64,000 nucleotides of DNA. It comes from Flavobacterium ardleyense (GTDB taxonomy: Bacteria; Bacteroidota; Bacteroidia; Flavobacteriales; Flavobacteriaceae). The DNA lies in contig NZ_CP137891.1 in NCBI RefSeq assembly GCF_033547075.1, forward strand, positions 1,674,001 through 1,738,000. Reading direction: 5' to 3'. The notes below the pieces were generated by a model. It saw only the letters and a list, made by a program, of their open reading frames with translations, ran no database searches and was not told the DNA's origin. Positions within the stretch are counted from its first letter, which is position 1; every line of letters begins with the position of its first letter. This document shows positions 17,673 through 27,186 of this stretch, piece by piece. Position numbers and translations under genes: made by a program.

Positions 17673-19883
17673 TTTATACACCCTCGTTACTTTATCAACT
17701 CCGTCAATCTTTTTAATATTCTCAATTAATTTAGTCAAAATGGCATTGTTTCGGACAATAACAGCCACTTTTCCGTTAAAAATTCCAGCTTCACCACTCA
17801 AAGAAATACTCTGAATGTTTACGTGCATATTATTAGAAATCACTTTTGTAAGCTGATTTGTAAGACCCAAAGTGTCCATTCCGGTGACGTTCAAAATTGC
17901 TTTAAATTCTTGTTGAGACGAGTCAATCCAACGTGCTTGCATAATTCGATATGCATAATTGGACTGCAAACTGATTGCATTCGGACAATCTTTTTTGTGC
18001 ACTTTAATTCCTTCATTGATGGTCACAAACCCAAAAACATCGTCGCCGGGAATTGGATTACAGCAGATAGAAAGTGTGTAATCGAGCTTGTCTTGGTCGG
18101 GACCAAAGACCAACATGTCATAATTGCTGCTTATAATTTGGGCATTAATGTCGGGAATCTCGCTGGGAGCACGTTTAATTTTATTTTTGAAAAAGTTGAT
18201 AAATGAATTGCTTTTCTTGGCGGCATATTCTTTAAGTTGGGCATTTTCGATTGCGCCAATTCCAACTCGGTAAAATAAATCCAAACTCGTTTTAAGGTTA
18301 AAGAAATTCACCAGTTCATTGATCACCGTTTCACTCATGGTGATTTTTAGATGACGTAATTTTCGAGTAAGAAGTTCTTTTCCTTCTTCGCCAAGTTTTT
18401 TCACATTCTCATTTAGAACATTTTTAATTTTGGTTTTCGCTCTCGATGTGGTCACGTATTCTAACCAATGCGAAGTAGGTTTCTGATTTGGCGAGGTAAT
18501 TATATCCACTTGATCGCCACTTTTCAAAACGTAATTCAGCGGAACTAATTTTCCATTTACTCTAGTGCCCCGCGTGTGAACACCAATTTCTGAATGCACT
18601 GCAAAGGCAAAATCCAGTGAAGTCGCGCCTTTAGGCAACGATTTGATGTCACCTTTTGGAGTAAATACAAAGATTTCTTTGGCGTACAGATTCATTTTGA
18701 AATCCTGAACAAAATCGACCGCATTTAATTCGGTGCTTTCAAGAGCTTCCTTGAGTAAATTTAACCAAACGTCCAAGCCATTTTCTTCGGTAGCGCCATT
18801 TTTGTATTTGTAGTGAGCAGCGTAGCCTTTTTCGGCAATCTCATCCATACGATCACTACGGATCTGAATTTCGACCCAGCGACCTTTTGGTCCCATCACC
18901 GTAATGTGCAAAGCTTCATAACCCGTGGTTTTTGGGGAGGAAATCCAGTCTCTCAGTCGACTAGGACTCGGGCGGTAATGATCTGTAACAATCGAGTAAA
19001 TTTTCCACGCAACAAATTTCTCTTCATTTGGCTGCGCCTTATAAACTATTCGCAGTGCAAATTTGTCGTAAACTTCGTCAAAAGTGACACTTTGAGCTTT
19101 CATTTTACGACGAATTGAATAAATAGATTTCGGCCGTCCTTTTATGGTAAATTCTATGTTTTCGTCCTCCAAAGAATCTTTTATAACTTCGGTGATGTCT
19201 TGAATATATAAATCTTGTTCTTCCTTGGTTTCTTTAATCTTACTAACAATATCGGCAAAAATTTCAGGCTCGGTGTATTTTAGTCCCAAATCTTCTAATT
19301 GCGACTTAATATTGTAAAGTCCCAAACGGTGGGCGAGGGGAGCATAAATATAGAGTGTTTCGGATGCGATTTTCTCTTGTTTATATGCAGGCATTGAATC
19401 CATTGTCTGCATATTGTGAAGGCGGTCTGCGATTTTTATCAAAATTACCCGAACATCATCATTTAGCGTTAGCAACATTTTACGGAAGTTTTCCGCTTGC
19501 ATTGAGATATTTAAGTCCTTTTTTACTTGGGCAATTTTGGTCAAACCTTCAACAATTTGAGCCACTTTTGGATTAAACATTTTTTCGATATCTTCTACTG
19601 TAACATCAGTATCTTCTACAACATCGTGCATAAGGGCAGCGGCTATCGAGGTTGCGCCTAATCCAATTTGCGAAGCCACAATTTTTGCCACCGCAATTGG
19701 GTGAAAGATATAGGCTTCACCAGATTTCCGGCGTTGATCTTTGTGAGATTCAACCGCAAAATCAAATGCCTTGCGAATCAATTTCTTGTCGTCATCGGAA
19801 AGCGTCTGATAGCTTATACGCAGCAATTCTTTGTATTCTTGCGCGATTGCCTTGTTTTCCTTTTCTATATCGATTTCAGTCAT
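17667..19883 (-). CDS. rsh: Bifunctional (p)ppGpp synthetase/hydrolase, RelA/SpoT family
   Basis: At 738 residues it is a long RSH protein. The HD hydrolase domain has H47, H61, H86-D87 and the E90-D91 pair (HDVVEDTD), all metal ligands. The synthetase domain follows (about 240-350, with GRPKSIYSIRRKM, RDWISSPKTTGYEALH and VEIQIRS). TGS (about 400-460, VFTPKGDIKSLPKGAT), a helical/zinc-finger-like part with CCNPIPGDDVFGF and a C-terminal ACT domain complete it. It makes and degrades the stringent alarmone. Both active sites look intact. Confidence 0.96.
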   Translation of the reverse strand: MTEIDIEKENKAIAQEYKELLRISYQTLSDDDKKLIRKAFDFAVESHKDQRRKSGEAYIFHPIAVAKIVASQIGLGATSIAAALMHDVVEDTDVTVEDIEKMFNPKVAQIVEGLTKIAQVKKDLNISMQAENFRKMLLTLNDDVRVILIKIADRLHNMQTMDSMPAYKQEKIASETLYIYAPLAHRLGLYNIKSQLEDLGLKYTEPEIFADIVSKIKETKEEQDLYIQDITEVIKDSLEDENIEFTIKGRPKSIYSIRRKMKAQSVTFDEVYDKFALRIVYKAQPNEEKFVAWKIYSIVTDHYRPSPSRLRDWISSPKTTGYEALHITVMGPKGRWVEIQIRSDRMDEIAEKGYAAHYKYKNGATEENGLDVWLNLLKEALESTELNAVDFVQDFKMNLYAKEIFVFTPKGDIKSLPKGATSLDFAFAVHSEIGVHTRGTRVNGKLVPLNYVLKSGDQVDIITSPNQKPTSHWLEYVTTSRAKTKIKNVLNENVKKLGEEGKELLTRKLRHLKITMSETVINELVNFFNLKTSLDLFYRVGIGAIENAQLKEYAAKKSNSFINFFKNKIKRAPSEIPDINAQIISSNYDMLVFGPDQDKLDYTLSICCNPIPGDDVFGFVTINEGIKVHKKDCPNAISLQSNYAYRIMQARWIDSSQQEFKAILNVTGMDTLGLTNQLTKVISNNMHVNIQSISLSGEAGIFNGKVAVIVRNNAILTKLIENIKKIDGVDKVTRVYKN

Positions 19884-20112
19884 AATTGAAGTGCATTTGT
19901 GTTCTAAAAATACTTAGAAGTATTGGTATTCCAAAATATTAGTAAGAGAATAATCCTCGTGTTTATGGAAATTTATAAAAATATAAATCCAAGTGACAGA
20001 TTGATAGTTATTTAGTAGGATTTACTGCAAACCAAACTGCTCCTACAGATGGTAGTAAGCCTGCTAAATAGCAAAAAATTGTAGGATATTTTTTATTTTT
20101 ATACAGAGCGAA

Positions 20113-20898
20113 CTATCTCCTTTGTCGTTTTGCTTCAAATAATAAGACCGCGGCTGCTACAGATACATTCATAGAGTCTATCTGTCCTTCCATTGGAATT
20201 ATGATATTCTGTTTTGCCGCATCACGCCACTCTTGTGTAAGCCCGGTGGCTTCGGTGCCAACCACAATTGCAGAAGCTTTGGTAAAATCTTGAAGAAAGT
20301 ATTCGGTTGATTCTTGAAGTGCCGCCGCATAAATATCGATTTTCTTACTTTTAAGAAACTCGATAATTTCTGCGGTTGAAGCAGTGGCAATTTGCACACT
20401 AAAAACACAACCTACACTCGATCGAACAATATTAGGATTGTATAAGTCGCTTTTTGGATTGGCAATAATTACCGCGTCAAGATTTGCCGCATCGGCAGTG
20501 CGCAAAAGTGCACCAATATTTCCCGGTTTTTCGGGTGCCTCGGCCACAAGAATTAATGGGTTTTCTGTTAATTTCAGGGAAATTAAATCGTGCTTTTTGC
20601 TTTCGGCTACAGCCAAAATACCTTCGGTCGAATCTCGATAAGCCAACTTTTGGTAAACTTCGTCACTGATCCTTATAAATTCGGTCGAAGTGTTTCCAAG
20701 TGATCTAACCTTGTCCTCATCAAAAATGGCTGCATTAAATAGAATGGTTTTTATTTGATAATTGGCATTCGCGGCAAGTTCAATTTCACGTTGACCTTCA
20801 ATTAAAAACTGAGCAGTTTTCTTTCGAATTCTCGATTTTTCCTGCAGTTGAAGCAGTGATTTGATATAAGGATTTTGCGAACTGCTTATTTCTTTCAA
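20113..20898 (-). CDS. TrmH/SpoU-family RNA 2'-O-methyltransferase
   Basis: The 261-residue protein has an N-terminal substrate-binding domain (NPYIKSLLQLQEKSRIRK...FLIEGQREI) and the SPOUT knot with its three motifs: motif 1 NIGALLRTADAANLDAV, motif 2 IVVGTEATGLTQEW, motif 3 IPMEGQIDSMNVSVAAAVLLFEA. It transfers methyl from SAM to a ribose in rRNA or tRNA; the exact site is not predictable. It is divergent from the channel gene at 20997, with TATCTTTG at 20923-20916 (minus) as likely -7 box. Confidence 0.92.
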   Translation of the reverse strand: MKEISSSQNPYIKSLLQLQEKSRIRKKTAQFLIEGQREIELAANANYQIKTILFNAAIFDEDKVRSLGNTSTEFIRISDEVYQKLAYRDSTEGILAVAESKKHDLISLKLTENPLILVAEAPEKPGNIGALLRTADAANLDAVIIANPKSDLYNPNIVRSSVGCVFSVQIATASTAEIIEFLKSKKIDIYAAALQESTEYFLQDFTKASAIVVGTEATGLTQEWRDAAKQNIIIPMEGQIDSMNVSVAAAVLLFEAKRQRR

Positions 20899-20915
20899 AG
20901 TAGTGAGAATTTTTA

Positions 20916-20990
20916 CAAAGATACAAAGGAAATAATTTGTTGATATACTGCTTTTAAATTATGTTTTCACTTTGGCGATACTTACTTTTG
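20916..20990. promoter_or_regulatory. Divergent -7 boxes for the methyltransferase and channel genes
   Basis: TATCTTTG on the minus strand (20923-20916) faces the methyltransferase gene. TACTTTTG on the plus strand (20983-20990) faces the channel gene. Both match TAnnTTTG; clear -33 TTG partners at normal spacing were not found. Confidence 0.45.
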
Positions 20991-20996
20991 CGAGCT

Positions 20997-21605
20997 ATGA
21001 CAATGTTTTTTATACTCGAAATTATCGGAACGGTTGCCTTCGCTATTTCTGGCGCGCTTACCGCAATGCAAAAAAAGATGGATCCGTTTGGGGTTTTCAT
21101 TATTGCTTTTGCCACGGCTGCGGGCGGCGGAACTTTGCGCGACGTGATGATTGGAAGCACACCGGTGGGATGGATGTTAGATTTGAGTTATATCTATATG
21201 ATTATTGTTGGTTTTATCTTGGCAATTATTTTTAAAATTCAATTAGATAAACTGAGAATTTCGATGATGCTTTTTGATACTATTGGATTGAGCGTTTTTG
21301 CCTTAATTGGACTGCAAAAGGGAATCGATTACGGACTTCATCCTGCTATAAGCATTGGATTAGGGACAATTACTGCCTGTTTTGGTGGAGTATTAAGAGA
21401 TATTCTATGTGCCGAAATTCCTATAATTTTTCGCAGAGAAATCTACGCTACTCTTTGTATTCTTGGAGGAGTAGTGTTTTTTGTGCTAAAGAAAAATCAC
21501 GTTCCTATGGATTTGGTTTATTTAATATCGGCTATAACCATTGCTGTGCTTAGAGTTTTGGTGGTCAAATTTAAGTGGTCTTTGCCAACTCTCGGTCGTT
21601 ACTAG
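20997..21605 (+). CDS. Trimeric intracellular cation channel (TRIC/YicG, UPF0126) family protein
   Basis: This is a seven-helix membrane protein made of two similar halves. The first is GTVAFAISGALTAMQKKMDPFGVFIIAFATAAGGGTLRD, the second FALIGLQKG...GTITACFGGVLRDIL; the paired GGxxRD motifs are diagnostic. Bacterial members form K+/cation-conducting trimers in the inner membrane. I place the start at 20997 (203 residues, MTMFFILE) because the likely -7 box TACTTTTG lies at 20983-20990. A longer frame from 20961 would begin upstream of that promoter. Confidence 0.88.
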   Translation: MTMFFILEIIGTVAFAISGALTAMQKKMDPFGVFIIAFATAAGGGTLRDVMIGSTPVGWMLDLSYIYMIIVGFILAIIFKIQLDKLRISMMLFDTIGLSVFALIGLQKGIDYGLHPAISIGLGTITACFGGVLRDILCAEIPIIFRREIYATLCILGGVVFFVLKKNHVPMDLVYLISAITIAVLRVLVVKFKWSLPTLGRY

Positions 21606-21650
21606 TTTTATTTTATTATATGTAATTTTAATGGAATAGGAGATATTTTA

Positions 21651-23453
21651 CTATTGTGTAAAGTACAAAAATCCGGTTAAAGGTTCTGTATAGTCTTTAT
21701 CATTTAAATTTAAAACATAATAATAAGTTCCGTCGGGCAAAGTTTTATTTCCGGTCAAAATTCCTCTGTTTGCAAATCCGTCAAAATTTATAGCATTATT
21801 GTTGCCGACCCAAACTAAAGTTCCCCAACGATTGTAAATTTGCAATTCAAAATTCAAAAACACATCTCTCAGTCCATCAATCACCAAAGTGTCGTTTAAT
21901 CCATCACCATTGGCCGAAACATAATTGTAAACCGTAGGCGGACAGTTTTTACTTTGCAGTAAAAAACTAAAGATAGACTCGCAGATTTCATCATCAAATC
22001 GAACATAAATTTGCTGTGGACTTATTTCCGAAGTAAAATTTGTTAAATTTCCAATCATGTTTATTTGATTCTGTGCATCTTCGAGCGAAGTATAAAAACT
22101 TAGATTTCCAGTATAATATTCTGCAACAATTTCTCTGATTTGTTCCAAATTGAAAATTGCTTTTCCAAAACCAATATTGCAACTAATTAAGTTGGATAAT
22201 TCTCCAATAACAGGAGGAAGTGTCAGCGAAAATTCTTGGAAAAATTCATTGTTTTCCTCATCAGTTTCGGTTACTGCTCCAACGCCTTGACCATTATCGT
22301 CTACAACAATTTTTACGGCGAATGGGCTGGATATTCCCGTTGGTATATCCACAATCGCCGAACCAATTTGGCTTTCACCGATGGCAATTGCGGCAGTAGT
22401 TTGCGTTACTGATACCAGCTGATCATTAATGTAAATAGCAATCTTAGTATCTGCGGCCAGAAAATCTGTGCTGTTAATATTAGAAACGATATAGTCGATT
22501 TTTAATTTTTCGCTTCCGCAAAAATTATTCAGATTATCAATAGCGACCGTCGCATCTGGAAGTTGACTATTGAGTTTTGTCACTACACAATTAATCATTA
22601 CGAAATCCTGTCCAGACGTTAGCGTAATCAATGCCGAATCGTCTCCAACTTGAATATTATTTTGAATTTCGTAAATATCTAAATCCATATTATACAAGTT
22701 GCTTTGCCCTGTAATGCTGTTTGATCCGTTAAAAGCATTATTCACCGGATTCAAAGGAGGATTTGATATAGGATTTCCATTTATTGACAGCGTTTCATTT
22801 ACTGCAATATTTCGGTCACCTTCCCAAGCAACAAAACCGATTTTGGCACCCAGATTGTCGATCACATTCAAATTCGTCAAATTGATGCTCAAAATCTCAG
22901 GAACACTTTGCAACCCATCGTAAATGTTGATTTGATTTAGCGGAAGCGAAGTGTTTTTATACACAATTACCAGTGCCCAGCCGCCAAAATTCGTCCCGTT
23001 GAAGCAGTACTGTGTTGGCGAAATAAATGGTGATAAATCTAGATCTGACAAGGTATAAAGACCGTTTCCGGTATTCTGAACCAAAGTTGTCACATCTGCA
23101 AAAGCGCTAAAAAAATGATTAGTTGCTGCGGGTGGACTCACGCCAAATGTTCGTTCGGAGACAATAGTTTGACCGTTTAATTTGACTTCGAAAACTCCGG
23201 TTCCCGAACCAGCCCAATAAAGATAAGCACTTTGCACCGTATCTTGAGCGTTTAGATTTAAATTTGCCGATGAAGAAGTTAGGATTTCGCAAGGATCATT
23301 GGCACCATTTTCACGGACATTAAGGGTGTTTCCAATAAAAGTAAAGTCGTAATGACCATTGTACTGCGACAAAAGATTAACGTCCTGAGCCGAGGATGAA
23401 ATAGATTTAGATGCTAGCAAAAATAGGATTATATAAAAAACGCTTTTTCTCAA
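21651..23453 (-). CDS. Secreted protein with T9SS type B (gliding motility-associated) C-terminal sorting domain
   Basis: The 600-residue protein has a signal peptide (residues 1 to about 23, ending SSSAQ) and a beta-rich N-terminal domain of about 280 residues that includes LYWAGSGTGVFEVKLNGQTI. A CARDB-like region follows (about 295-400, with VVDDNGQGVGAVTETDEEN). The C-terminal sorting domain of about 90 residues has NYVSANGDGLNDTLVI, LQIYNRWGTLVW and LPDGTYYYVLNL. It should cross the outer membrane through type IX secretion. The function beyond that is unknown. It appears monocistronic. Confidence 0.9.
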   Translation of the reverse strand: MRKSVFYIILFLLASKSISSSAQDVNLLSQYNGHYDFTFIGNTLNVRENGANDPCEILTSSSANLNLNAQDTVQSAYLYWAGSGTGVFEVKLNGQTIVSERTFGVSPPAATNHFFSAFADVTTLVQNTGNGLYTLSDLDLSPFISPTQYCFNGTNFGGWALVIVYKNTSLPLNQINIYDGLQSVPEILSINLTNLNVIDNLGAKIGFVAWEGDRNIAVNETLSINGNPISNPPLNPVNNAFNGSNSITGQSNLYNMDLDIYEIQNNIQVGDDSALITLTSGQDFVMINCVVTKLNSQLPDATVAIDNLNNFCGSEKLKIDYIVSNINSTDFLAADTKIAIYINDQLVSVTQTTAAIAIGESQIGSAIVDIPTGISSPFAVKIVVDDNGQGVGAVTETDEENNEFFQEFSLTLPPVIGELSNLISCNIGFGKAIFNLEQIREIVAEYYTGNLSFYTSLEDAQNQINMIGNLTNFTSEISPQQIYVRFDDEICESIFSFLLQSKNCPPTVYNYVSANGDGLNDTLVIDGLRDVFLNFELQIYNRWGTLVWVGNNNAINFDGFANRGILTGNKTLPDGTYYYVLNLNDKDYTEPLTGFLYFTQ

Positions 23454-23577
23454 ATGCCATGGAATTAGTGTTTTAAATATACAATAATTTTAAATAGTTG
23501 CAGTCTAAATTCTGCTATTGGCTCATTGTGTAGAACGAGACGATTAAATTTGACGACTATTATTTCGTACTTCGCAA

Positions 23578-23609
23578 AAAATGCTGTTTGAAGGCTCAAA
23601 CAGCATTTT
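23578..23609 (-). terminator. Intrinsic terminator after ybaB
   Basis: The 14-bp perfect arms AAAATGCTGTTTGA (23578-23591) and TCAAACAGCATTTT (23596-23609) enclose the loop AGGC. It lies 25 bases past the ybaB stop. Confidence 0.88.
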
Positions 23610-23634
23610 GTAAATTATAATAACTAGATCAGGA

Positions 23635-23955
23635 TTATTTAAATAAATCTTCCATTCCTGGAATCATCGGCATATCCATCTTAGTCACTGCTTCCATTTC
23701 TGTTTCGTTGGTTTTTGTTGCTTTTGCAATCGCTTTGTTCAAAACTACCACAAGATAATCTTCCAGTTGATCTTTGTCTTCTAGTAAAGAATCATCAACA
23801 GATATCGATTTTATTGTTCTGTTTGCAGTCAATGTCACTTTCAAAAGTCCGTCAGTGCTTTGTTCATCTACCAAAACATTATCCAAACGCTTTTTAGTAT
23901 CTTCTATATTTTGCTGGGTTTCCTTAAGTTTGCCCATCATTCCCATTAAATCCAT
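23635..23955 (-). CDS. ybaB: YbaB/EbfC family nucleoid-associated protein
   Basis: The 106-residue protein fits the family: an N-terminal amphipathic helix ([22 protein letters not shown]), a central sheet ([19 protein letters not shown]) and a C-terminal helix with a Met-rich end ([13 protein letters not shown]). Family members are small dimeric DNA-binding proteins of the nucleoid. It has its own strong terminator downstream. Confidence 0.92.
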   Translation of the reverse strand: MDLMGMMGKLKETQQNIEDTKKRLDNVLVDEQSTDGLLKVTLTANRTIKSISVDDSLLEDKDQLEDYLVVVLNKAIAKATKTNETEMEAVTKMDMPMIPGMEDLFK

Positions 23956-24073
23956 AGTATTTTATTTTTTAAGGCAATTTACGGGATTTTTTGATATTTA
24001 AAGATTGATTGGTGGAATAATTTAAAGATTAAAGGAAAATACCGTACCTCGTATCCTAAACACTTTAAGTGCT

Positions 24074-24274
24074 TTATACTGGACCACTTTTCTTTCTAGT
24101 TAGTGAATAAAGTTTATTGATAGAAAATGAAATTATAAAAATTAATCCGGTCATGGCGAAAAACTCTACAAATCGCATGATCATACTAGGTTCTTTTGCA
24201 TCACTGTCTAATAATAAACCAAAAATTGTTATTCCCAAAGAAATAAGAAAAATGTTGAAATTCTTTTTTGTCAT
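24074..24274 (-). CDS. Small two-helix membrane protein, unknown function
   Basis: The 66-residue ORF has two predicted membrane helices (about residues 7-23 and 35-55), a short charged loop between them (DSDAKEPSMIMRF) and a basic tail (SLTRKKSGPV). Nothing in it names a family. It stands alone between ybaB and the DUF4139 gene. The ORF on the opposite strand at the same place is its shadow or the reverse; the hydrophobic pattern and positive-inside tail favour the minus strand. Confidence 0.55.
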   Translation of the reverse strand: MTKKNFNIFLISLGITIFGLLLDSDAKEPSMIMRFVEFFAMTGLIFIISFSINKLYSLTRKKSGPV

Positions 24275-24333
24275 AATCTTTAATAGCGTGATTAAAAGCT
24301 TGATTGAAAATATAGTACGCTAATTTAGGCTAA

Positions 24334-24359
24334 ATATTGTTTTGGACGGAAAACAATAT
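24334..24359. repeat. Perfect hairpin upstream of the small membrane gene
   Basis: The 10-bp arms ATATTGTTTT (24334-24343) and AAAACAATAT (24350-24359) enclose GGACGG. It lies 60 bases before the 24274 start. It could be an operator or a leader hairpin. The rest of 24275-24552 is AT-rich with no ORF. Confidence 0.5.
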
Positions 24360-24552
24360 ATTCTATCACTATTAAGAATCCTTTTTTGCTAAGTCTCTAC
24401 ATTGCTTTTTGATAGATTATGGAATCGTTAACAATTCTTATTTCGCTATGCTTTTCGTCATTGATTTTATTAATATTTTCATTCTACCATATTTCTACAT
24501 AAGATGCTGAGTTTATATTGCCATATTTCGGTATATTGATTTTAAGTTTTAG

Positions 24553-26136
24553 TTACTTAATTCCTGTAACCTCCGTATTTTTAGGGTATTTGACGTTATA
24601 TATAAAACGTTCTTTTTTACTTTGTCCGCCCGCCACATTCCAAGTCCAGAGCAACTCGCCTTTTTCTTCTGAATAAACTGCAGTGCCTTTTTCTTCCAAC
24701 TCAACTTGAATTACTTTATTCTGCGAAATAGGAAGTTGATCTAGAATTTCAATTTTGATTGGCACCGACTTTTTATTTTTAATAATCAAATCATAACCAA
24801 AAGTCTGCTTGGTATTTGACCCAATCAATTTGGATGAAGTGAATTCTTTAATTGGAGTTCGCTCAACAACAATACTATTATCCAATCCCATCGAGATAGA
24901 AAGGGAATCGGAAATAACTTTCGGATTGATTTGAGTTGTACCCACGAAGGCACCTTCAAAAAAGATATTTGCTTTGCCTGGAATCAAATTGTAACTGGTC
25001 CAGTCGCTGATTCTTGCGATCAAGAATACACCTTTGTCCAATTTGGGAACCGTATGATAAATGTATTCTGTGGTCATATCGTACGTTTTTAAAGCAACCA
25101 TATTTTCTTTGCCATCACTCAGAATTGTCTGCCTGCTGAGAATATTATAATCCACACTGAGTTGATTTTCGGATACCGTTGCTGTTTCTTGATTTTGTTT
25201 TGATTTTCCACTATAACCCATAGTGGCAACTACAACCACCTCCTCGAGGCGCATTTCATTCTCTAAAACATTAGGATTATATACTTTGGCATACAAAGGA
25301 TTCAAAATAGGACGATTATTATTTAAACTAGGATTTCCTGTCGAAACTATAATTGATGCGTCATTCCAATCAACTCCTGTATTTTGAAAAATATTGGCAT
25401 TGTAACTTAATTGCACATTTTGGGTTATTCCTTTAGAACGCAAGTCGTAATGCGGATTCCAACCCGCATTATTAACTACATATTTGCAGTCTATCGCAAT
25501 CGAATTTGCGCTAGTAGATGCAACTTGCAGAATAATATTTCCACTAGGTTTGTTGAATTTCGCATTTACCTCGTTGAGTTGCTTTCGTAAATTATCAACC
25601 TGCACTTTCAGAGGTTGTTCTTGCTTTTCAAGAGTGCGAAGGTTTTTCTTGATATCTAAATATTTTATCTCATAGACGTTGCTTAGTTCCACTACTTGCT
25701 GAGGAGAAAAGCCAGCATTAGCACCGCCTAGATCTTGATTTTTAGCTAAGATTTCCAGCATTCCATTTAGACTATTTCTTTTATCAATCAACATTGCCTG
25801 CTCATCGAGCAGCTCACCTAACTGTTTTTGAAGAGCCTGTGCAGTTTTATTTTGAATATTTGATTCTAAATAATTATTCTCATATTTTGCCGAAAGCAAG
25901 ATAGTATTCTGATTGTCAAAGTCAATCTGAAGACTCGAAGGTACAATTTGAGTTGAAATTCCTGTAAGCACAATTTCCTGATTTCCTACCGAACTAGTAA
26001 AGCTACCCACCCGCTGAATCTGCGCTTGTCGTTGATAAACTTTCACCGCTTTTATCTTGGAAGCAACTTCCTTTTGAGCAAATGTAGAAATGTTTGAAAA
26101 CGCAATTAGTAACAATAATAATAGACTGTTTTTCAT
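24553..26136 (-). CDS. DUF4139 (mucoidy inhibitor MuiA-like) secreted protein
   Basis: The 527-residue protein has a signal peptide (MKNSLLLLLLIAFSNISTFAQ). An N-terminal DUF4140-like domain with KAVKVYQRQAQIQRVGSF comes first, then a coiled coil (about 140-195) and a C-terminal DUF4139 beta domain (NAGWNPHYDLRS, YNANIFQNTGVDWNDASIIVSTGNP, KGVFLIARISDWTSYNL, ending ERFIYNVKYPKNTEV). An inserted stretch with EEVVVVATMGYSGKSK is TonB-plug-like in flavour and not part of the core family. It is likely periplasmic or surface-attached; the function is not established. Confidence 0.85.
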   Translation of the reverse strand: MKNSLLLLLLIAFSNISTFAQKEVASKIKAVKVYQRQAQIQRVGSFTSSVGNQEIVLTGISTQIVPSSLQIDFDNQNTILLSAKYENNYLESNIQNKTAQALQKQLGELLDEQAMLIDKRNSLNGMLEILAKNQDLGGANAGFSPQQVVELSNVYEIKYLDIKKNLRTLEKQEQPLKVQVDNLRKQLNEVNAKFNKPSGNIILQVASTSANSIAIDCKYVVNNAGWNPHYDLRSKGITQNVQLSYNANIFQNTGVDWNDASIIVSTGNPSLNNNRPILNPLYAKVYNPNVLENEMRLEEVVVVATMGYSGKSKQNQETATVSENQLSVDYNILSRQTILSDGKENMVALKTYDMTTEYIYHTVPKLDKGVFLIARISDWTSYNLIPGKANIFFEGAFVGTTQINPKVISDSLSISMGLDNSIVVERTPIKEFTSSKLIGSNTKQTFGYDLIIKNKKSVPIKIEILDQLPISQNKVIQVELEEKGTAVYSEEKGELLWTWNVAGGQSKKERFIYNVKYPKNTEVTGIK

Positions 26137-26245
26137 TTGGCTGAGATTAGTGGAAATGTAGTTGTATCAAAAATAGTGAATCTCATTCAGAATTTCTGGA
26201 AAGGAAGGGCGTTTGTTGGTTGAATTAGATTTAATATTTTAGATA

Positions 26246-26860
26246 TTAGTTAATATCTCTAATTGAATCAATCTTGTGATTCATCTCTTCCTTCCAATTT
26301 TTGCCATTTCTTATTTCTAGATAGGCATCAGTAATTTGATTATATTTTTCTTTTCCTTCGGTAATTTCTGGAGAAATTAAACATCCCAAATCTTTTCGAA
26401 TTAATCCATAGCTAATGATTGTTTTCTGTACCGCGATTTCTCTAGCTTGCGAAAATTCGTTTTTTGGAGGTAAAATAAGACCTTGCGAAAAATATTTCAC
26501 ACTGTCATTTTTAATGTCACTTTCTGCCTGTTCTATAAATTTATTTACTGTTATAGCGTGATGCTCATATATTTTATTTATAGAATAAATCCAATTAATA
26601 GCCAAAACGACAGTTACTACCGAGCACAGCACCGAAAAATAGTTTAAAAATTTTGTAACAAAACTCCCTTGCCTCAACATATTTTGTGAAGCTACAATAG
26701 CTACAATCACAATCGCACAGAAAACAATAAAGACTTCAGCCCAATTATTATCTTTTATAAAATCTAAATTATAATACTTTGAATTAATTATGTTCGCGAT
26801 AACTAGAACTGACCAAAATGCTAGAAAAGATGCAAGTGCTGCTATTTGATGGTTTTTCAT
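26246..26860 (-). CDS. Membrane protein of unknown function
   Basis: I use the ATG at 26860 (204 residues); the frame can be extended to a TTG at 26875. Three membrane helices are seen near the N-terminus (about residues 5-22, 40-57 and 70-90), then a soluble, mostly helical tail with a QAESDIKNDSVKYFSQG segment and many charged residues. No family is recognised. It is 109 bases downstream of nothing obvious and 109 upstream of the DUF4139 start, same strand, so the two could be co-transcribed. Confidence 0.6.
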   Translation of the reverse strand: MKNHQIAALASFLAFWSVLVIANIINSKYYNLDFIKDNNWAEVFIVFCAIVIVAIVASQNMLRQGSFVTKFLNYFSVLCSVVTVVLAINWIYSINKIYEHHAITVNKFIEQAESDIKNDSVKYFSQGLILPPKNEFSQAREIAVQKTIISYGLIRKDLGCLISPEITEGKEKYNQITDAYLEIRNGKNWKEEMNHKIDSIRDIN

Positions 26861-26875
26861 AAATATTTTGGTCAA

Positions 26876-27186
26876 GCTGTTTAATTAGTTGTGTGTCGTC
26901 GGAAGAACATTCATTAAAAATGTATTCGAATATTTGCACGATTAAACATCTATAAGTTCATCCTTAAGAAATTGTAATCAAGTGAGGGTTTTACAAATAA
27001 GTCGTTTCAGGAATCCTTATTTTCACTCAATTTCCTGCTAATTCTAAGCTTAACATTCCACACAAATCTAATCAAATCCACCAAATAAATTAAATTATTA
27101 TCTTCCTTAAGATTCATTTTTTCTTTCGCCACCCACTTTCCGCTTTTTTGAGAATAATTCAGTAATTTTCCAGATTATAAATTATT
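26876..27186. other. Intergenic stretch before the polysaccharide locus
   Basis: No convincing gene is seen. On the minus strand a frame open from a TAA near 27178 to a TGA at 27007-27009 encodes about 56 codons; its ATG at 27117 would give 36 residues (MNLKEDNNLIYLVDLIRFVW...). It has no good ribosome site and may be a decayed gene end. The + strand lead into 27187 is AT-rich with no clear TAnnTTTG box. Confidence 0.4.

Noticed and set aside
27007..27117. Short minus-strand ORF of 36 codons.
   Set aside because: No ribosome site and no recognisable family; noted only as a possible decayed gene end.
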